Positions 8,617 through 18,778 are shown, counted from the stretch's first letter. The stretch: 64,000 bases of DNA from an uncultured Lachnospiraceae bacterium (GCA_910580015.1 CAJTVT010000001.1:62001-126000), one strand, 5' to 3'. Translations and numbers: made by a program. Notes: a model not told the origin generated them from the letters alone.

Positions 8617-11604
8617 CTACTTTAGCCCTTTTAATAATTGATCCAGATAGACTTCCCCTTCCTCTGATTCCTGAGGTATTACTTCCCCCTGGATCTGCTC
8701 CTCCTCTATAACCACTTCCTGGACAACTTCCTCAATTGGCTCTTCTTCACCCTCTTTGCGTGCTACTGCTCCAATTCCTTTCCAAATTGCCCTTCGAGAC
8801 GCATTTTCTATCTCTTCCCAAATATCCTCCTGTGACATAATCTTAGGTTCTTTCAGCAATTTATCTAAATAATCTTCTCCATCTTCTGGAGCAAGTTCGT
8901 CCTGCTTTACAGAACCTTGTGGAATATTTTCATCTTCTTGGCTGCTGACTGCATCCAGAATGATAACTTCATCTTCTTGCTCTAATTCGTCCTCTGGTGC
9001 ATTTCCTAGAATAGTTTCTCTAGAAGCGTCTACTCCTGCCTGAATTTCCTCTGGCACAGCACTTGAATGACTTTCCAATGAGAAGCCCTCTCCAGACTGC
9101 ATCTGTTGCTGTGGCTCTTCCTTAATATTCGCCTTTTCTGGTATATCCCCTTGCTCCCATCCCTGCTGAGCAACATCTGATTGCATTGGTGTCTCATGGA
9201 AATATTCCTCTGGCAATTCTCCCAACGTATTCACTTCAATTTGCTCTTCTGGAAGTCTTTTGAGATTATTGATCTCAATCTGAATTTCTTCTGGAGCCTT
9301 TCCCAAGGTATTGACCTCAAACTGCCCGTCCTCCAATAATTCATCTAAGGTATTTACCTCTTCCTGAACGACCTCTGGCAATTCTCCCATGGTGCCTGAC
9401 CCTTCCCAGGCATCTCTTAAATCCGATCCCTCATCCTGGAAATGTTCTGGTACATGCTCCACATCATCTAAGCCTCTCTGTCCGTCTTCTATTATGCTAT
9501 CCGAATGCTCAGCGAAAGCATTTTGCTCTGCCGGATTCTTATCTGGAATCTCTTCTGCCAGAGCATCGACTTCCACGGATTTCCCTGCTCTTTGCACATT
9601 CCCTGCTGCACGCTTTGGTCTGCTGATAGACAAAGTTTTCCAAAAATCATCTCTCCCAGCACTGTCTTTCTCTCTTTGCTTTTTCACCTGAAATTTCTCC
9701 GTTGCTGCCTCAGCTTCCGTCTTTTCTTCTGGCTCAGGAAGTCCTTTTAATCGCCGGAAAATCTTCATAAATTCCTTACCTGTAATTGTCTCATGTTCAA
9801 ACAGATAATGTGCAATCTCATCTAGAATATCCCGATTCTCGCGGAGAAGGAAGATTGCCTCATCATAACTTTCTTTTAATATCCGCATAACCTCCTGGTC
9901 AATCTGAGCGGCAGTATCTTCCCCACAATTCAGGCTAGCCCTGCCATCAAGGTACTGATTCTCAACCGTAACAAGACCCATCAAACCAAATTTCTCAGAC
10001 ATTCCATATTGCGTTACCATAGCTCTTGCCATCTTCGTAGCCTGTTCAATATCATTGGAAGCTCCAGTGGTTACCGATTCAAATACCAACTCCTCTGCCG
10101 CACGACCACCCATATAAGTTACCAGGTGGGCCGTGAGTTCGTTCTTGGTCATCAAAAACTTCTCTTCTTCCGGAACCTGCATGGTATATCCCAGTGCTCC
10201 CATTGTCCTGGGAACAATCGTAATCTTTTGTACTGGTTCTGAATCCTTTTGTAAAGCTGTCACCAGTGCATGCCCCACCTCATGGTAAGCCACCATTTTC
10301 TTCTCCTTAGGCCCCATGATACGATCTTTCTTCTCTTTTCCGGCAATAACAACTTCCACAGATTCAAACAGATCGCTTTGGTTCACATATTTTCTACCCT
10401 GCTTTACAGCATTGATTGCCGCCTCGTTAATCATATTTGCAAGATCGGATCCCACTGCCCCAGAAGTCGCCAGTGCAATCGCATCCAAATCCACAGTATC
10501 ATCCATCAGAACACTCTTAGCATGGACTTTTAAAGTCTCCACACGTCCTTTCAGATCTGGCTTGTCTACAATAATCCTTCGGTCAAATCGGCCTGGACGC
10601 AGCAGCGCCTTATCCAACACTTCTGGACGATTGGTTGCCGCCAAAATCAACAATCCTTTGGAGGTATCAAACCCATCCATCTCAGCCAGCAACTGATTCA
10701 AGGTCTGTTCCCTCTCGTCATTGCCGCCATATCGGGTATCTCTGCTCTTTCCAATAGCATCAATTTCGTCAATAAAAATAATACAAGGTGCCTGTTTCTG
10801 GGCTTCCTTAAATAAATCACGGACTCTGGATGCTCCTACACCGACAAACATCTCAACAAAATCAGATCCTGCCAGAGAGAAAAATGGCACATTGGCTTCA
10901 CCAGCAACTGCCTTTGCAAGCAGGGTCTTACCTGTTCCTGGAGGTCCCACCAGCAGTGCACCCTTAGGAAGCTTCGCCCCAATATCGGTATACTTCTTGG
11001 GATTGTGCAAAAAATCCACCACTTCCTGCAAGGATTCTTTGGCTTCATCCTGTCCTGCAACATCCTTAAACGTCACTCCTGTAGATTTCTCCACATAGAC
11101 TTTGGCTGTGGTCTTGCCTACACCCATAACTCCTCCGCCTCCGATTTTACGGAAGATAAGAAAATAAAGCAAAACCCATACCAACACCAGTGGCAGGATA
11201 TAGCTGACCATATTCCACAGGATCACAGAAGAAACATCCTCCACAGTCCCGCCAAATTTCACTTCATGCTCCTTCAACAGAGGCAACAGCGTTTCATCAT
11301 TCAACTCCGCTGTATAGTAATTGATGCGGTATAATTTATTCCCACTCTTTGGCTTGATCTTAATTCTATTCGAAGTAAAAATTACCTCCTCTACCTTATC
11401 ATTCTCCACCATATCAATAAATTCAGAGTACGTAATCTCCTTATTGGTGGCATCTTTGGCGCAGCTGTTTAGAAGGCTTGTCAAGAACAGTACCAGCAGT
11501 GCTGCCAAGATGAAGATCATAACCGTCATACCATTCCGGTTATTTCCGCCATTATTATTTCCGCCATTGTTATTGTTATTATTGCTATTTCCTTTGTTCT
11601 CCAT
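8617..11604 (-). CDS. ftsH: ATP-dependent zinc metalloprotease FtsH with long acidic C-terminal tail
   Basis: FtsH is a membrane-anchored AAA+ protease that degrades membrane and short-lived cytosolic proteins. Seen in order: Asn/Gly-rich N-terminus (1-24), TM1 (about 26-47), an extracytoplasmic part, TM2 (about 128-151), Walker A GPPGTGKT at 220-227, Walker B IIFIDEID at 275-282, zinc motif HEVGH at 441-445, and D518 as probable third ligand. A usual FtsH would stop near residue 625-650; this one runs to 995. The extra 370 residues are acidic, low-complexity, and contain five 14-residue repeats (738-806) and a duplicated YLDxLLK motif (912 and 986). The frame is continuous, so I see no fusion by error. 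Promoter at 11657-11685. Confidence 0.95.
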   Translation of the reverse strand: MENKGNSNNNNNNGGNNNGGNNRNGMTVMIFILAALLVLFLTSLLNSCAKDATNKEITYSEFIDMVENDKVEEVIFTSNRIKIKPKSGNKLYRINYYTAELNDETLLPLLKEHEVKFGGTVEDVSSVILWNMVSYILPLVLVWVLLYFLIFRKIGGGGVMGVGKTTAKVYVEKSTGVTFKDVAGQDEAKESLQEVVDFLHNPKKYTDIGAKLPKGALLVGPPGTGKTLLAKAVAGEANVPFFSLAGSDFVEMFVGVGASRVRDLFKEAQKQAPCIIFIDEIDAIGKSRDTRYGGNDEREQTLNQLLAEMDGFDTSKGLLILAATNRPEVLDKALLRPGRFDRRIIVDKPDLKGRVETLKVHAKSVLMDDTVDLDAIALATSGAVGSDLANMINEAAINAVKQGRKYVNQSDLFESVEVVIAGKEKKDRIMGPKEKKMVAYHEVGHALVTALQKDSEPVQKITIVPRTMGALGYTMQVPEEEKFLMTKNELTAHLVTYMGGRAAEELVFESVTTGASNDIEQATKMARAMVTQYGMSEKFGLMGLVTVENQYLDGRASLNCGEDTAAQIDQEVMRILKESYDEAIFLLRENRDILDEIAHYLFEHETITGKEFMKIFRRLKGLPEPEEKTEAEAATEKFQVKKQREKDSAGRDDFWKTLSISRPKRAAGNVQRAGKSVEVDALAEEIPDKNPAEQNAFAEHSDSIIEDGQRGLDDVEHVPEHFQDEGSDLRDAWEGSGTMGELPEVVQEEVNTLDELLEDGQFEVNTLGKAPEEIQIEINNLKRLPEEQIEVNTLGELPEEYFHETPMQSDVAQQGWEQGDIPEKANIKEEPQQQMQSGEGFSLESHSSAVPEEIQAGVDASRETILGNAPEDELEQEDEVIILDAVSSQEDENIPQGSVKQDELAPEDGEDYLDKLLKEPKIMSQEDIWEEIENASRRAIWKGIGAVARKEGEEEPIEEVVQEVVIEEEQIQGEVIPQESEEGEVYLDQLLKGLK

Positions 11605-11656
11605 CGATTTCCTCCTGAATACCGCAACTGTCTATTCCACAAACAGACTCCTTTTT

Positions 11657-11685
11657 ATTATATGTTTATTCTATTTGAAAATCAA
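11657..11685 (-). promoter_or_regulatory. ftsH promoter
   Basis: TTGATT (11680-11685) and TATAAT (11657-11662) on the minus strand with 17 bp between them, about 50 bp upstream of the ftsH ATG. A good sigma-A match; it would drive ftsH and probably uvrC. Confidence 0.65.
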
Positions 11686-11773
11686 TATATTCTTCTCAAA
11701 CTTTTATAAAAATATTTCTAAAGTTTTTATAAACTTTTTCACAAAAGTCCTAGATTTCTTTGTACATAGGTTG

Positions 11774-11779
11774 TATAAT
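11774..11779 (+). promoter_or_regulatory. Candidate -10 element for pyrG
   Basis: A perfect TATAAT on the plus strand 47 bp upstream of pyrG, followed by another TATACT at 11779-11784. No convincing -35 sits at 16-18 bp, so the start point is uncertain. The AGGAGGAG-like ribosome site is at 11811-11818. Confidence 0.35.
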
Positions 11780-11825
11780 ATACTAATTATTGAAAATGAT
11801 ACACTAATAAAAGGAGGAGCTACCT

Positions 11826-13430
11826 ATGTCCGTAAAATACGTCTTTGTCACTGGTGGTGTTGTTTCTGGCCTGGGAAAGGGAATCACTGCTGCTTCCCTG
11901 GGGCGTCTGCTAAAAGCCCGTGGATACAAGGTGACTATGCAGAAATTTGACCCCTATATCAATATCGATCCCGGAACTATGAATCCCATCCAGCACGGAG
12001 AAGTTTTCGTCACCGATGACGGCGCTGAAACTGATCTGGACCTTGGACATTATGAACGTTTTATTGATGAAAATTTAGGAAAAAATTCCAATGTCACTAC
12101 CGGAAAGGTATACTGGTCTGTGCTTCAGAAAGAGCGCCGTGGCGATTACGGCGGAGGAACTGTCCAAGTAATTCCCCATATCACCAACGAGATTAAAAGC
12201 CGTTTTTATCGTAATTTCACCACCAAAGACACCCACATTGCCATTATTGAAGTGGGCGGCACCGTAGGTGATATGGAGAGCCAACCCTTTCTTGAGTCCA
12301 TCCGGCAATTCCAGCATGAAATCGGACATGAAAATGCCATCCTGATCCATGTAACACTGATCCCCTATATCCGTGCATCTGGAGAAATGAAAACCAAACC
12401 CACGCAGGCAAGTGTGAAAGAATTGCAGGGAATGGGTATTCAACCTGATATTATTGTTTGCCGTTCAGAACATCCTTTAGACCAGGGAATCAAAGACAAA
12501 ATTGCCTTATTCTGTAACGTGCCTTGCAGCCGGGTTCTGCAAAATCTAGATGTAGAGTACCTCTATGAAGCGCCCCTTGCTATGGAAAAAGAAAATCTAG
12601 CACAGGTAGCATGTGAATGTCTTCACTTGGAATGTCCTGACCCCGATCTGAGTGATTGGATCGATATGGTGGATGCCCTCCGTTACCCAGATAAAGATGT
12701 AGAAATTGCTCTGGTGGGCAAATATACAGCGCTCCATGATGCTTACATCTCCGTTGTTGAAGCTTTAAAACATGGCGGAATTGCAGAACGGGCCACCGTA
12801 AATATCCACTGGATCGATTCCGAACAATTAAATTCTGAAAATGTAGAAGAATTTCTTGGAAATGTACAAGGTATTTTAGTTCCTGGAGGTTTTGGAGATC
12901 GTGGCGTGGAAGGTATGATAACTGCTGCCCAGTTTGCCCGTGAACATAAAATTCCCTATCTGGGACTTTGTCTTGGAATGCAGGTGTCCATCATTGAGTA
13001 TGCACGGCATGTCTGTGGATTCCATGATGCCCATAGCATTGAACTGGACCCCAATACCACTCATCCAGTGATTGCGCTGATGCCAGATCAAAACGGCGTG
13101 GAAGATATCGGTGGAACTCTGCGCCTTGGTTCTTATCCCTGTATTTTGGACGAGTCTTCCAAGGCTTTTCAGGTCTACGGAGAAGAAACTATACACGAAA
13201 GGCATCGCCATCGCTATGAAGTGAACAATGATTACCGTTCTGTACTTACAGAGCATGGCATGAAGCTTTGCGGCCTGTCACCAGATGGTAGAATTGTGGA
13301 GATGGTGGAAATCTCTGATCATCCCTGGTTTGTTGCCACCCAAGCACACCCTGAATTAAAATCCAGGCCCAACCGTCCCCATCCACTATTCAAAGGATTT
13401 GTGGAAGCTGCTCTTAAGACCTTGCGCTAA
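11826..13430 (+). CDS. pyrG: CTP synthase
   Basis: PyrG aminates UTP to CTP using glutamine and ATP, the last step of CTP synthesis. The 534-residue protein has the N-terminal amidoligase domain ([17 protein letters not shown] from residue 3, [13 protein letters not shown] near 38) and a C-terminal class I glutamine amidotransferase with the Cys nucleophile in YLGLCLGMQ and the His-Glu in [10 protein letters not shown]. Length is normal. It is one of only two plus-strand genes and is transcribed away from ftsH, converging on the HAD gene. In Firmicutes pyrG is commonly regulated by reiterative transcription at the start site; I see no clear G-run start to support that here. Confidence 0.97.
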   Translation: MSVKYVFVTGGVVSGLGKGITAASLGRLLKARGYKVTMQKFDPYINIDPGTMNPIQHGEVFVTDDGAETDLDLGHYERFIDENLGKNSNVTTGKVYWSVLQKERRGDYGGGTVQVIPHITNEIKSRFYRNFTTKDTHIAIIEVGGTVGDMESQPFLESIRQFQHEIGHENAILIHVTLIPYIRASGEMKTKPTQASVKELQGMGIQPDIIVCRSEHPLDQGIKDKIALFCNVPCSRVLQNLDVEYLYEAPLAMEKENLAQVACECLHLECPDPDLSDWIDMVDALRYPDKDVEIALVGKYTALHDAYISVVEALKHGGIAERATVNIHWIDSEQLNSENVEEFLGNVQGILVPGGFGDRGVEGMITAAQFAREHKIPYLGLCLGMQVSIIEYARHVCGFHDAHSIELDPNTTHPVIALMPDQNGVEDIGGTLRLGSYPCILDESSKAFQVYGEETIHERHRHRYEVNNDYRSVLTEHGMKLCGLSPDGRIVEMVEISDHPWFVATQAHPELKSRPNRPHPLFKGFVEAALKTLR

Positions 13431-13451
13431 TCTTTACTACTTTGTAGGAAA

Positions 13452-13506
13452 TTGATGCCAAAAGAACGTAACATAGTGGGTTATATCAACAGATTTTGGT
13501 ATCAAT
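13452..13506. repeat. 12-bp inverted repeat downstream of pyrG
   Basis: TTGATGCCAAAA (13452-13463) and TTTTGGTATCAA (13494-13505) pair with one G-U, plus one flanking A-T pair, around a 30-nt loop just after the pyrG stop. No T-run follows, so it is probably an mRNA 3' structure rather than a strict intrinsic terminator. Confidence 0.45.
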
Positions 13507-13564
13507 CTACCACAATGTGTAAAACATAGATGGTGAAAATAAATTTTCAGATACGTATTCATAA

Positions 13565-13632
13565 ATAGGCCGATAGAAATTGGCAGCGAGCAAAATATCA
13601 TCTTTTTGCCGCTGCCAATTTCTTCGGCCTAT
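13565..13632. terminator. Long hairpin between convergent pyrG and HAD genes
   Basis: Arms 13565-13588 (ATAGGCCGAT... to GGCAGCG) and 13610-13632 pair almost completely; an inner GCAAAA/TTTTTGC stem continues toward the loop, giving roughly 28 paired positions. It lies midway between two converging genes and could end transcription from both, but neither side has a clear T-run. It may also be a repeat element. Confidence 0.5.
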
Positions 13633-13694
13633 CTTGGGCTGTATCTTCCATGATTTTATATTCTATCAATAATAAATATCTATAACACACAGAA

Positions 13695-14360
13695 TCATTT
13701 CTCAAACACTTCGTGGGTTATAATTCGTTGTAATTCTCTCAATTCTCCTGCTATCCCCACATTCGGATATTGTTCTAATTCTTCTCTTTTGGTTGTCCCT
13801 GTGGTCACTCCTGCAAAATCCACACCGGCAGCCTGGGCTGTCTTTGCATCCACCAAACTGTCTCCCACGTACAAAATCTGCTCCTTTTGCAACTTCCACT
13901 GTTCAATAACCTTAAGTACTCCTTCCGGATCTGGCTTTGGCTTTTGTACATCCTCCCCTCCAACGATCGTATGAAAAAGTCCCGACACCTGATATTTGTC
14001 TAAAATAGCCTGTATCCGATAGTGGTATTTGGTGGTAACAATCCCAAGATAATAATCTTGATTGTGCCATGTTTCGAGAAGTTCCAACACGCCTGGGTAA
14101 AAGCTGGAACTTTCTGTCATTATTTCATCCGCCTTTTCCCGAAAAAACTTGGCAAATTCCGCTGCCTGGTGTTCACTGACATCTGAGGTCAGTACACGGT
14201 AGGTCTCCTCCAAATGGAGTCCAATTGTTTTTTGCACAGCTTCCCGTTTTGCCCTGGCATATCCCAACCGTTCCAATGCTGTATTGACGCACATCACAAT
14301 TCCGTCTGTGGAATCTCCCAATGTATAATCAAAATCAAAAATCAATCCTCTGTATTTCAT
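13695..14360 (-). CDS. HAD family phosphatase (phosphoglycolate phosphatase-like)
   Basis: A 221-residue haloacid dehalogenase hydrolase, subfamily IA. Motif I is FDFDYTLGDS (nucleophile Asp near residue 9, acid/base Asp at 11), motif II is GIVTTKYHYR, and motifs III/IV are KPKPDPEG and YVGDSLVDAKTAQAAG. Such enzymes remove phosphate from small metabolites such as phosphoglycolate or nucleotides; the substrate cannot be read. I choose ATG 14360, which overlaps the upstream C39 stop as ATGA and has GGGAG nearby; an in-frame ATG at 14375 would add five residues. Translational coupling with the protease-like gene is likely. Confidence 0.85.
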   Translation of the reverse strand: MKYRGLIFDFDYTLGDSTDGIVMCVNTALERLGYARAKREAVQKTIGLHLEETYRVLTSDVSEHQAAEFAKFFREKADEIMTESSSFYPGVLELLETWHNQDYYLGIVTTKYHYRIQAILDKYQVSGLFHTIVGGEDVQKPKPDPEGVLKVIEQWKLQKEQILYVGDSLVDAKTAQAAGVDFAGVTTGTTKREELEQYPNVGIAGELRELQRIITHEVFEK

Positions 14361-15253
14361 GTTCCAATCTCCCATAAGCCTTTGATCTGGCCACTCAAAG
14401 TCTCATAATCCCATTGCTTTTCACTGTTCTTCCTACTATTGGGGTCATTGACCAAAAACCCCTTCTCATCGTATCCTCGAATTAAAATAAAATGTCCTGT
14501 GGTGGTAAAATCTCCTAGACGCATACTGCTGATAATGACACTCCCCTGATCCAAAGCCTGTTTCATTGCCGACTCACTAAGAGGCAATTCCCGTCCAGAA
14601 AGACCTAGATCTGAAGCTCCCTGTGTAAAGAAACTCCAACTTGTCCCCACTTCTGTGTGATATCCTTGCTTTGCTGCATAATCCGCCATTTTTCTTGGAT
14701 TCATACTGGTGTCACCAGTAAGACACAGGTAAGCCATAGTCATACAGGTAGGGCCACAGCCTGCAATCCCAATCATACTATCTCCATAATTGTCATACCC
14801 CCAGCGCAGATCCCATTGTAACAAAAGCGGCGCTTCCCCTTTCTTACAAATTCCTGAAATATCAATCTCTTTTTCCAGATATGTTTCTCTTTCTGGATAA
14901 TTTGTCACAAAATCATAAGCTTCCTCATTCTTCTCCAGCACTTCCAACAATTCCTTCGGATACTCATCCCCTCTTACACTGCTTAAAAATTGGTGAACTC
15001 TAGAGCCTCCCATCTGCAACAAATCAGGGCTTTTTGCCCCCAGCCAAACACCACATACCAACAATAGTGCGATTCCCATACAGATTCTTCTGCGCTTTCG
15101 CAAAAGTGCACGTCTTCTTCTTGAAACTTTCCGCCCTCTGCTTTTCTCGAATCTCTGTCTCTCTTCTAAATTTCTACCAACTCCAATGACACTTACTTCA
15201 CGTCTTCCCTCCCAGGGAATACGATCTACATTCGAATAAATTTTAAATTCCAT
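14357..15253 (-). CDS. Membrane-anchored C39-like cysteine peptidase family protein
   Basis: A 298-residue protein with an Arg-rich cytoplasmic start, one TM segment (about 58-74) and an extracellular papain-like domain of the Peptidase_C39_2 type (about 140-298). Catalytic triad candidates are visible: Cys166 in GIAGCGPTC, His254 in TTGHFILI, and Asn269-Asp270 in FLVNDPNS. Such domains occur in secreted or membrane-tethered proteases and amide-bond hydrolases of Firmicutes; substrate is unknown. The full triad suggests an active enzyme. It has a separate 120-bp upstream region containing an 18-bp palindrome, and its stop overlaps the HAD phosphatase start. Confidence 0.82.
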   Translation of the reverse strand: MEFKIYSNVDRIPWEGRREVSVIGVGRNLEERQRFEKSRGRKVSRRRRALLRKRRRICMGIALLLVCGVWLGAKSPDLLQMGGSRVHQFLSSVRGDEYPKELLEVLEKNEEAYDFVTNYPERETYLEKEIDISGICKKGEAPLLLQWDLRWGYDNYGDSMIGIAGCGPTCMTMAYLCLTGDTSMNPRKMADYAAKQGYHTEVGTSWSFFTQGASDLGLSGRELPLSESAMKQALDQGSVIISSMRLGDFTTTGHFILIRGYDEKGFLVNDPNSRKNSEKQWDYETLSGQIKGLWEIGT

Positions 15254-15280
15254 AACTCTTCCTGTCCTTTCTGCGTTGCG

Positions 15281-15298
15281 TTTTGAGAACTCTCAAAA
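15281..15298. promoter_or_regulatory. 18-bp palindrome upstream of the C39-like gene
   Basis: TTTTGAGA (15281-15288), AC, TCTCAAAA (15291-15298): perfect 8-bp arms, 28 bp above the C39-like start and 77 bp below the histidine kinase stop. Its position fits an operator; the adjacent response regulator is an obvious candidate binder, but that is inference. Confidence 0.4.
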
Positions 15299-15375
15299 TC
15301 TCGCTTTCTTTACTCACAGTATAGACAAAAAAGAGCAACGATTCTTTCGTTTTTTTTCTCAAATTTTTTAAGATT

Positions 15376-16509
15376 TTATGAAGAATCCCTTTCTATTTTT
15401 CTGGGCATCTTTATTGTAAAAATAGTTCGTTCCTGCCTGCTTTCAGCGCTGATCGATCCTCCATGGCGTTCCACAATCTCCTTTACAATGGCAAGTCCTA
15501 CTCCTGCACCTCCAGTCTGTGTCTGTCTTGCCGCATCCAGACGGTAAAACTGCTGAAAAATCCGACCAATTTTCTCCTCTGGAATAGTAGCTCCCTTATT
15601 TTCTATCTGGATGCACAAACTCTCTTTCTGCACCTGAGCTTGAATTTGTATCACGGTCCCCTCATACCCATACAAAAGCGCATTTCGAAGTAAATTATCA
15701 AACACACGCTGCATCTTGTCCGTGTCACAGGTTATCTCTAGCTCCTCTGGTTCCAATTTTATCTGGCAATCCATTTGTTTTTGCACAAGCATGGGCTGAA
15801 ATTCATAGGCAATCTGTTCTAACATTCGTTTGAGAGATACCGTTGACAACTCTAGCTCCAAATGGGTCAAACTAAACCTTGTGATCTCAAAAAATTCATT
15901 GATCAACTCCTCTAAACGTTCCGCTTTTCTCAGCGAAATCGACAAATACTTTTCTTGAAGTCTCGGTGAAATCTCTCTTTCTTCTCTCAACAACGTGAGA
16001 TATCCAATTACAGAGGTTAGTGGTGTCTTCAAATCATGGGCGAGATATACCACCAAATCATTTTTTCGCTGCTCAGCCTCCTTTGCCAACCGTTCATTTT
16101 TATGAATTTGATGCTGTACTTCGTTCATATGCTGTTGCACCTCTGCCAACTCTGGGCGCAGACGGATTGGCCGTTCCTCCCCAGCCAGCCCTTCCATCGC
16201 ATCCATCACTTCCTGAAAATAATTCAAAAGTTTCACCCAGTAAAAAATTCCAATGCATAACAGCGCCGCCAAAAACATTCCTATAATAAAGATCTGCGAA
16301 TTCTCTGAAATCCAGTGCAGTATGGGATATGCTCCCTCATTACCGTACCAAGTAAATGAACCAAAAATGGATTTGCCCAGAACCAAGCATCCCACCAACA
16401 CTCCCATACATAAAACCCCAGCAGTCAGCATTTTTCGAAAAAAACGACCTAAGATTTTGGATTTTATAGATTCTTCATGATTCATAAATGTCGAAATCTC
16501 CTCTGTCAT
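15376..16509 (-). CDS. VanS-like sensor histidine kinase
   Basis: A 377-residue membrane histidine kinase. Two TM segments (about 28-48 and 72-94) flank a short extracytoplasmic loop of about 24 residues, followed by a coiled linker, the DHp box YLAHDLKTPLTSVIGYLTLL with phospho-acceptor His158, and a HATPase domain with N box (DNLLRNALLYG), G1 (KIGRIFQQFYR) and G2 (GGAGVGLAIVKEIVERHGG). The H box and small sensor loop resemble VanS/intramembrane-sensing kinases acting on wall stress. It follows its response regulator by 38 bp. No vancomycin-resistance genes are nearby, so the signal is unknown. Confidence 0.9.
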   Translation of the reverse strand: MTEEISTFMNHEESIKSKILGRFFRKMLTAGVLCMGVLVGCLVLGKSIFGSFTWYGNEGAYPILHWISENSQIFIIGMFLAALLCIGIFYWVKLLNYFQEVMDAMEGLAGEERPIRLRPELAEVQQHMNEVQHQIHKNERLAKEAEQRKNDLVVYLAHDLKTPLTSVIGYLTLLREEREISPRLQEKYLSISLRKAERLEELINEFFEITRFSLTHLELELSTVSLKRMLEQIAYEFQPMLVQKQMDCQIKLEPEELEITCDTDKMQRVFDNLLRNALLYGYEGTVIQIQAQVQKESLCIQIENKGATIPEEKIGRIFQQFYRLDAARQTQTGGAGVGLAIVKEIVERHGGSISAESRQERTIFTIKMPRKIERDSS

Positions 16510-16547
16510 AAAAAATGCAAAAACAATCTATTATCTTTCTTCGCTCA

Positions 16548-17243
16548 TCATTTCTCAATGGTATAACCCACGCCCCAAACCGTCTTAATAAATTTATGAT
16601 TTCGGTAAGAATCCTGCATTTTCTCACGAATTCTTGCCACATGCGCCATAACGGTATTGTTGCTGTCTAGGTATTTCTCTTTCCAGACCGCCTCGAACAA
16701 TTCCTCTGAGGAGACCACTTCTCCATGATGCTCGCACAGATACCATAAAATAGAAAATTCCAGCGGAGTCAACTCCAAATTCTTTCCATACAATGAACAC
16801 TGATGGGTGCGGGAATCCATGATAAGCCCTCTGATTTCTATTTCTTCCTTGGTATTTTCACGCCCAACCTCATTGTAATGGTGAAAACGACGAAGCTGGG
16901 TCTTAATACGGGCAACCACTTCCAACGGATTAAATGGTTTTGTAATATAGTCATCTGCCCCTAGCATCAAGCCATGGATCTTGTCCACATCTTCCACCCG
17001 TGCTGTCAGCATGATAATAGGAAAATAATGATTCCTGCGTATATTTTGACAAATTTTGAAACCATCCATATCTGGCAACATCACATCCAGCAAAGCTAGA
17101 TCTATCTTCTCTTTCTCCACACATCGAAGAGCCTCTTCTCCCCGATCATATTGAAATACCTGAAAGCCCTCATTTTTTAAATATAGCTCCAACAGCTCTG
17201 CTACCTCTTTCTCGTCCTCTACCACCAAAATTGTATCTGCCAT
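16548..17243 (-). CDS. OmpR/PhoB-family response regulator (VanR-like)
   Basis: A 231-residue response regulator: receiver domain with phospho-acceptor Asp53 (LALLDVMLPDMDG) and the acidic pocket VVEDE, then a winged-helix DNA-binding domain ending KFIKTVWGVGYTIEK. I set the start at ATG 17243; a longer reading to 17384 overlaps hydF and has no family similarity in the extra part. It begins 11 bp after the hydF stop, so it is probably cotranscribed with the hydF cluster and with the kinase that follows. Its target genes are not identifiable, although the palindrome before the C39-like gene is a candidate site. Confidence 0.9.
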   Translation of the reverse strand: MADTILVVEDEKEVAELLELYLKNEGFQVFQYDRGEEALRCVEKEKIDLALLDVMLPDMDGFKICQNIRRNHYFPIIMLTARVEDVDKIHGLMLGADDYITKPFNPLEVVARIKTQLRRFHHYNEVGRENTKEEIEIRGLIMDSRTHQCSLYGKNLELTPLEFSILWYLCEHHGEVVSSEELFEAVWKEKYLDSNNTVMAHVARIREKMQDSYRNHKFIKTVWGVGYTIEK

Positions 17244-17254
17244 AATTCTCTCTG

Positions 17255-18484
17255 CTATCCTTCCTGCTGCGGCAGTTTGGCAAGCACCTCCGGAAACAGT
17301 TCCACGCTCCGTCTTAATATTCCCTGCATATAGGCAATTGCAATGCCATAATTGGTAATCGGCACCACCTGATCCTGCGCGCATTTTAAACGATATTTCA
17401 TTTCACGTTCGTTCAGCATACATCCCCCACAATGGATAATCAATTGATAGTCTGACAAGTCTTCTGGAAACTCTGTGCCAGAAGAGAGATGAATCTGAAG
17501 TTGCTTTTTCGTATATTCTTTCAACCATCGGGGAATTTTCACAGAACCAATGTCATCACACTGTCTGTGATGGGTACAACCCTCAGAAATCAACACTTTG
17601 TCCCCATCCTGTAAAGTCTCTATGGCAGCGGCTCCTTGGACAACCGTCTCAAGACTCCCCTTATACCTGGCAAACAAAATAGAAAAAGAGGTCAACGGGA
17701 CCTGCCTGGGCACATCCTCATTCACCTTGCCAAACACCTGACTGTCTGTGATCACCATTGCAGGCTGTTTTTTGAGCTGCTCCAGAGTACTTTTAAGCTG
17801 ATTTTCTTTCACCGTCACAGCTATTGCATCCGAATCAAGAATATCACGGATCGTCTGCTGTTGAGGAAGAATCAATCTACCCTTGGGTGCAGCCTTATCG
17901 ATGGGAGTCACCAACACCACAAGATCCAATGGATTCAACAATTCTCCCACAATTCTGCGTTCTGGTTCCTGTCTTACGGTAAGCTGCCCAATTTTCTCTT
18001 TCAAATCTTCTATCTGAAAACCTGTTTTTGCACTGATCCTGATTGTATTTTCTGTCACAGAAAAACCTGGAATCGAATCTTTTGTATCTATGAGATCCTC
18101 TTTATTGAATGCCACCACATAGGGAATTTGTTTTTCTTGAAATATGTCAAGAAGTTCCTGCTCTGGAGCGGTAATCCCCACGGTACCATCCACAATCAAA
18201 ACGGCCACATCCGTCTTATTCAAAATCTGTCTGGCTTTTCGCACACGCAGCGCTCCCAAGTCACCCTCATCATCAATCCCTGGGGTATCAATCACTACCA
18301 CTGGACCTAGAGGAAGCAGTTCCATAGCTTTCCAGACTGGATCTGTCGTGGTTCCCTTTATCTGAGATACCACTGCAAGCTCCTGTCCTGTCACTGCATT
18401 GACCACACTGGATTTGCCCGCATTTCTTTTTCCAAAAAAACCGATATGTATACGGTCTGCGGAAGGTGTCTTATTCAAACTCAT
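17255..18484 (-). CDS. hydF: [FeFe]-hydrogenase H-cluster maturation GTPase HydF
   Basis: HydF is the GTPase scaffold on which the 2Fe subcluster of FeFe-hydrogenase is assembled (with HydE and HydG) before transfer to the hydrogenase. The 409-residue protein has the P-loop GKRNAGKS at 18-25, switch residues GTTTDP, DTPG, the NKED base motif, and the iron-sulfur ligand set C303-x-H305 and H351-C352-x-x-C355. The full set of key residues suggests function. HydE, HydG and the hydrogenase are not in the window. It follows the TM1266-like gene by 37 bp and precedes a two-component system by 11 bp. Confidence 0.95.
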   Translation of the reverse strand: MSLNKTPSADRIHIGFFGKRNAGKSSVVNAVTGQELAVVSQIKGTTTDPVWKAMELLPLGPVVVIDTPGIDDEGDLGALRVRKARQILNKTDVAVLIVDGTVGITAPEQELLDIFQEKQIPYVVAFNKEDLIDTKDSIPGFSVTENTIRISAKTGFQIEDLKEKIGQLTVRQEPERRIVGELLNPLDLVVLVTPIDKAAPKGRLILPQQQTIRDILDSDAIAVTVKENQLKSTLEQLKKQPAMVITDSQVFGKVNEDVPRQVPLTSFSILFARYKGSLETVVQGAAAIETLQDGDKVLISEGCTHHRQCDDIGSVKIPRWLKEYTKKQLQIHLSSGTEFPEDLSDYQLIIHCGGCMLNEREMKYRLKCAQDQVVPITNYGIAIAYMQGILRRSVELFPEVLAKLPQQEG

Positions 18485-18521
18485 TGCGCTCTCCTCTCTA
18501 ATGATTCTTTCTTACCATACC

Positions 18522-18767
18522 CTACATTTTAGAATATGCTGTCTTACTACTAATTCCGTTCAGTTTTCCCAATTTCCCAGAAAGAGCACTGATTGTAGTC
18601 TGTGGTGCATCCACCGCAATACTGATAATGTTAATTGCCTTCTTGGGATAAGGAATCCCCATTCTTCCAATGATATAAGAACCATATTCATGCAGAATCT
18701 GATTTAGTTCCTCCACGGAAGATTCCTCCTCCACAATAATGCCAATAATTGCTACTCTCGATTCCAT
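18522..18767 (-). CDS. TM1266-family putative regulator of the iron-only hydrogenase system
   Basis: An 81-residue protein matching the small ferredoxin-fold/ACT-like family typified by Thermotoga TM1266, commonly encoded beside hydEFG genes and proposed to regulate the iron-only hydrogenase system. Seen: RVAIIGIIVEEESSVEELNQ, GRMGIPYPKKAINIISIAVD and SGKLGKLNGISSKTAYSK. I choose ATG 18767 because AAAGGAAATG gives a ribosome site; an in-frame GTG at 18782 overlaps the upstream stop and is less favoured. Placement directly ahead of hydF agrees with the assignment. Its biochemical action is not established. Confidence 0.85.
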   Translation of the reverse strand: MESRVAIIGIIVEEESSVEELNQILHEYGSYIIGRMGIPYPKKAINIISIAVDAPQTTISALSGKLGKLNGISSKTAYSKM

Positions 18768-18778
18768 ATCATTTCCTT

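Noticed and set aside
17244..17384. N-terminal extension of the response regulator
   Set aside because: It overlaps the hydF end in another frame; the receiver domain starts at ATG 17243.
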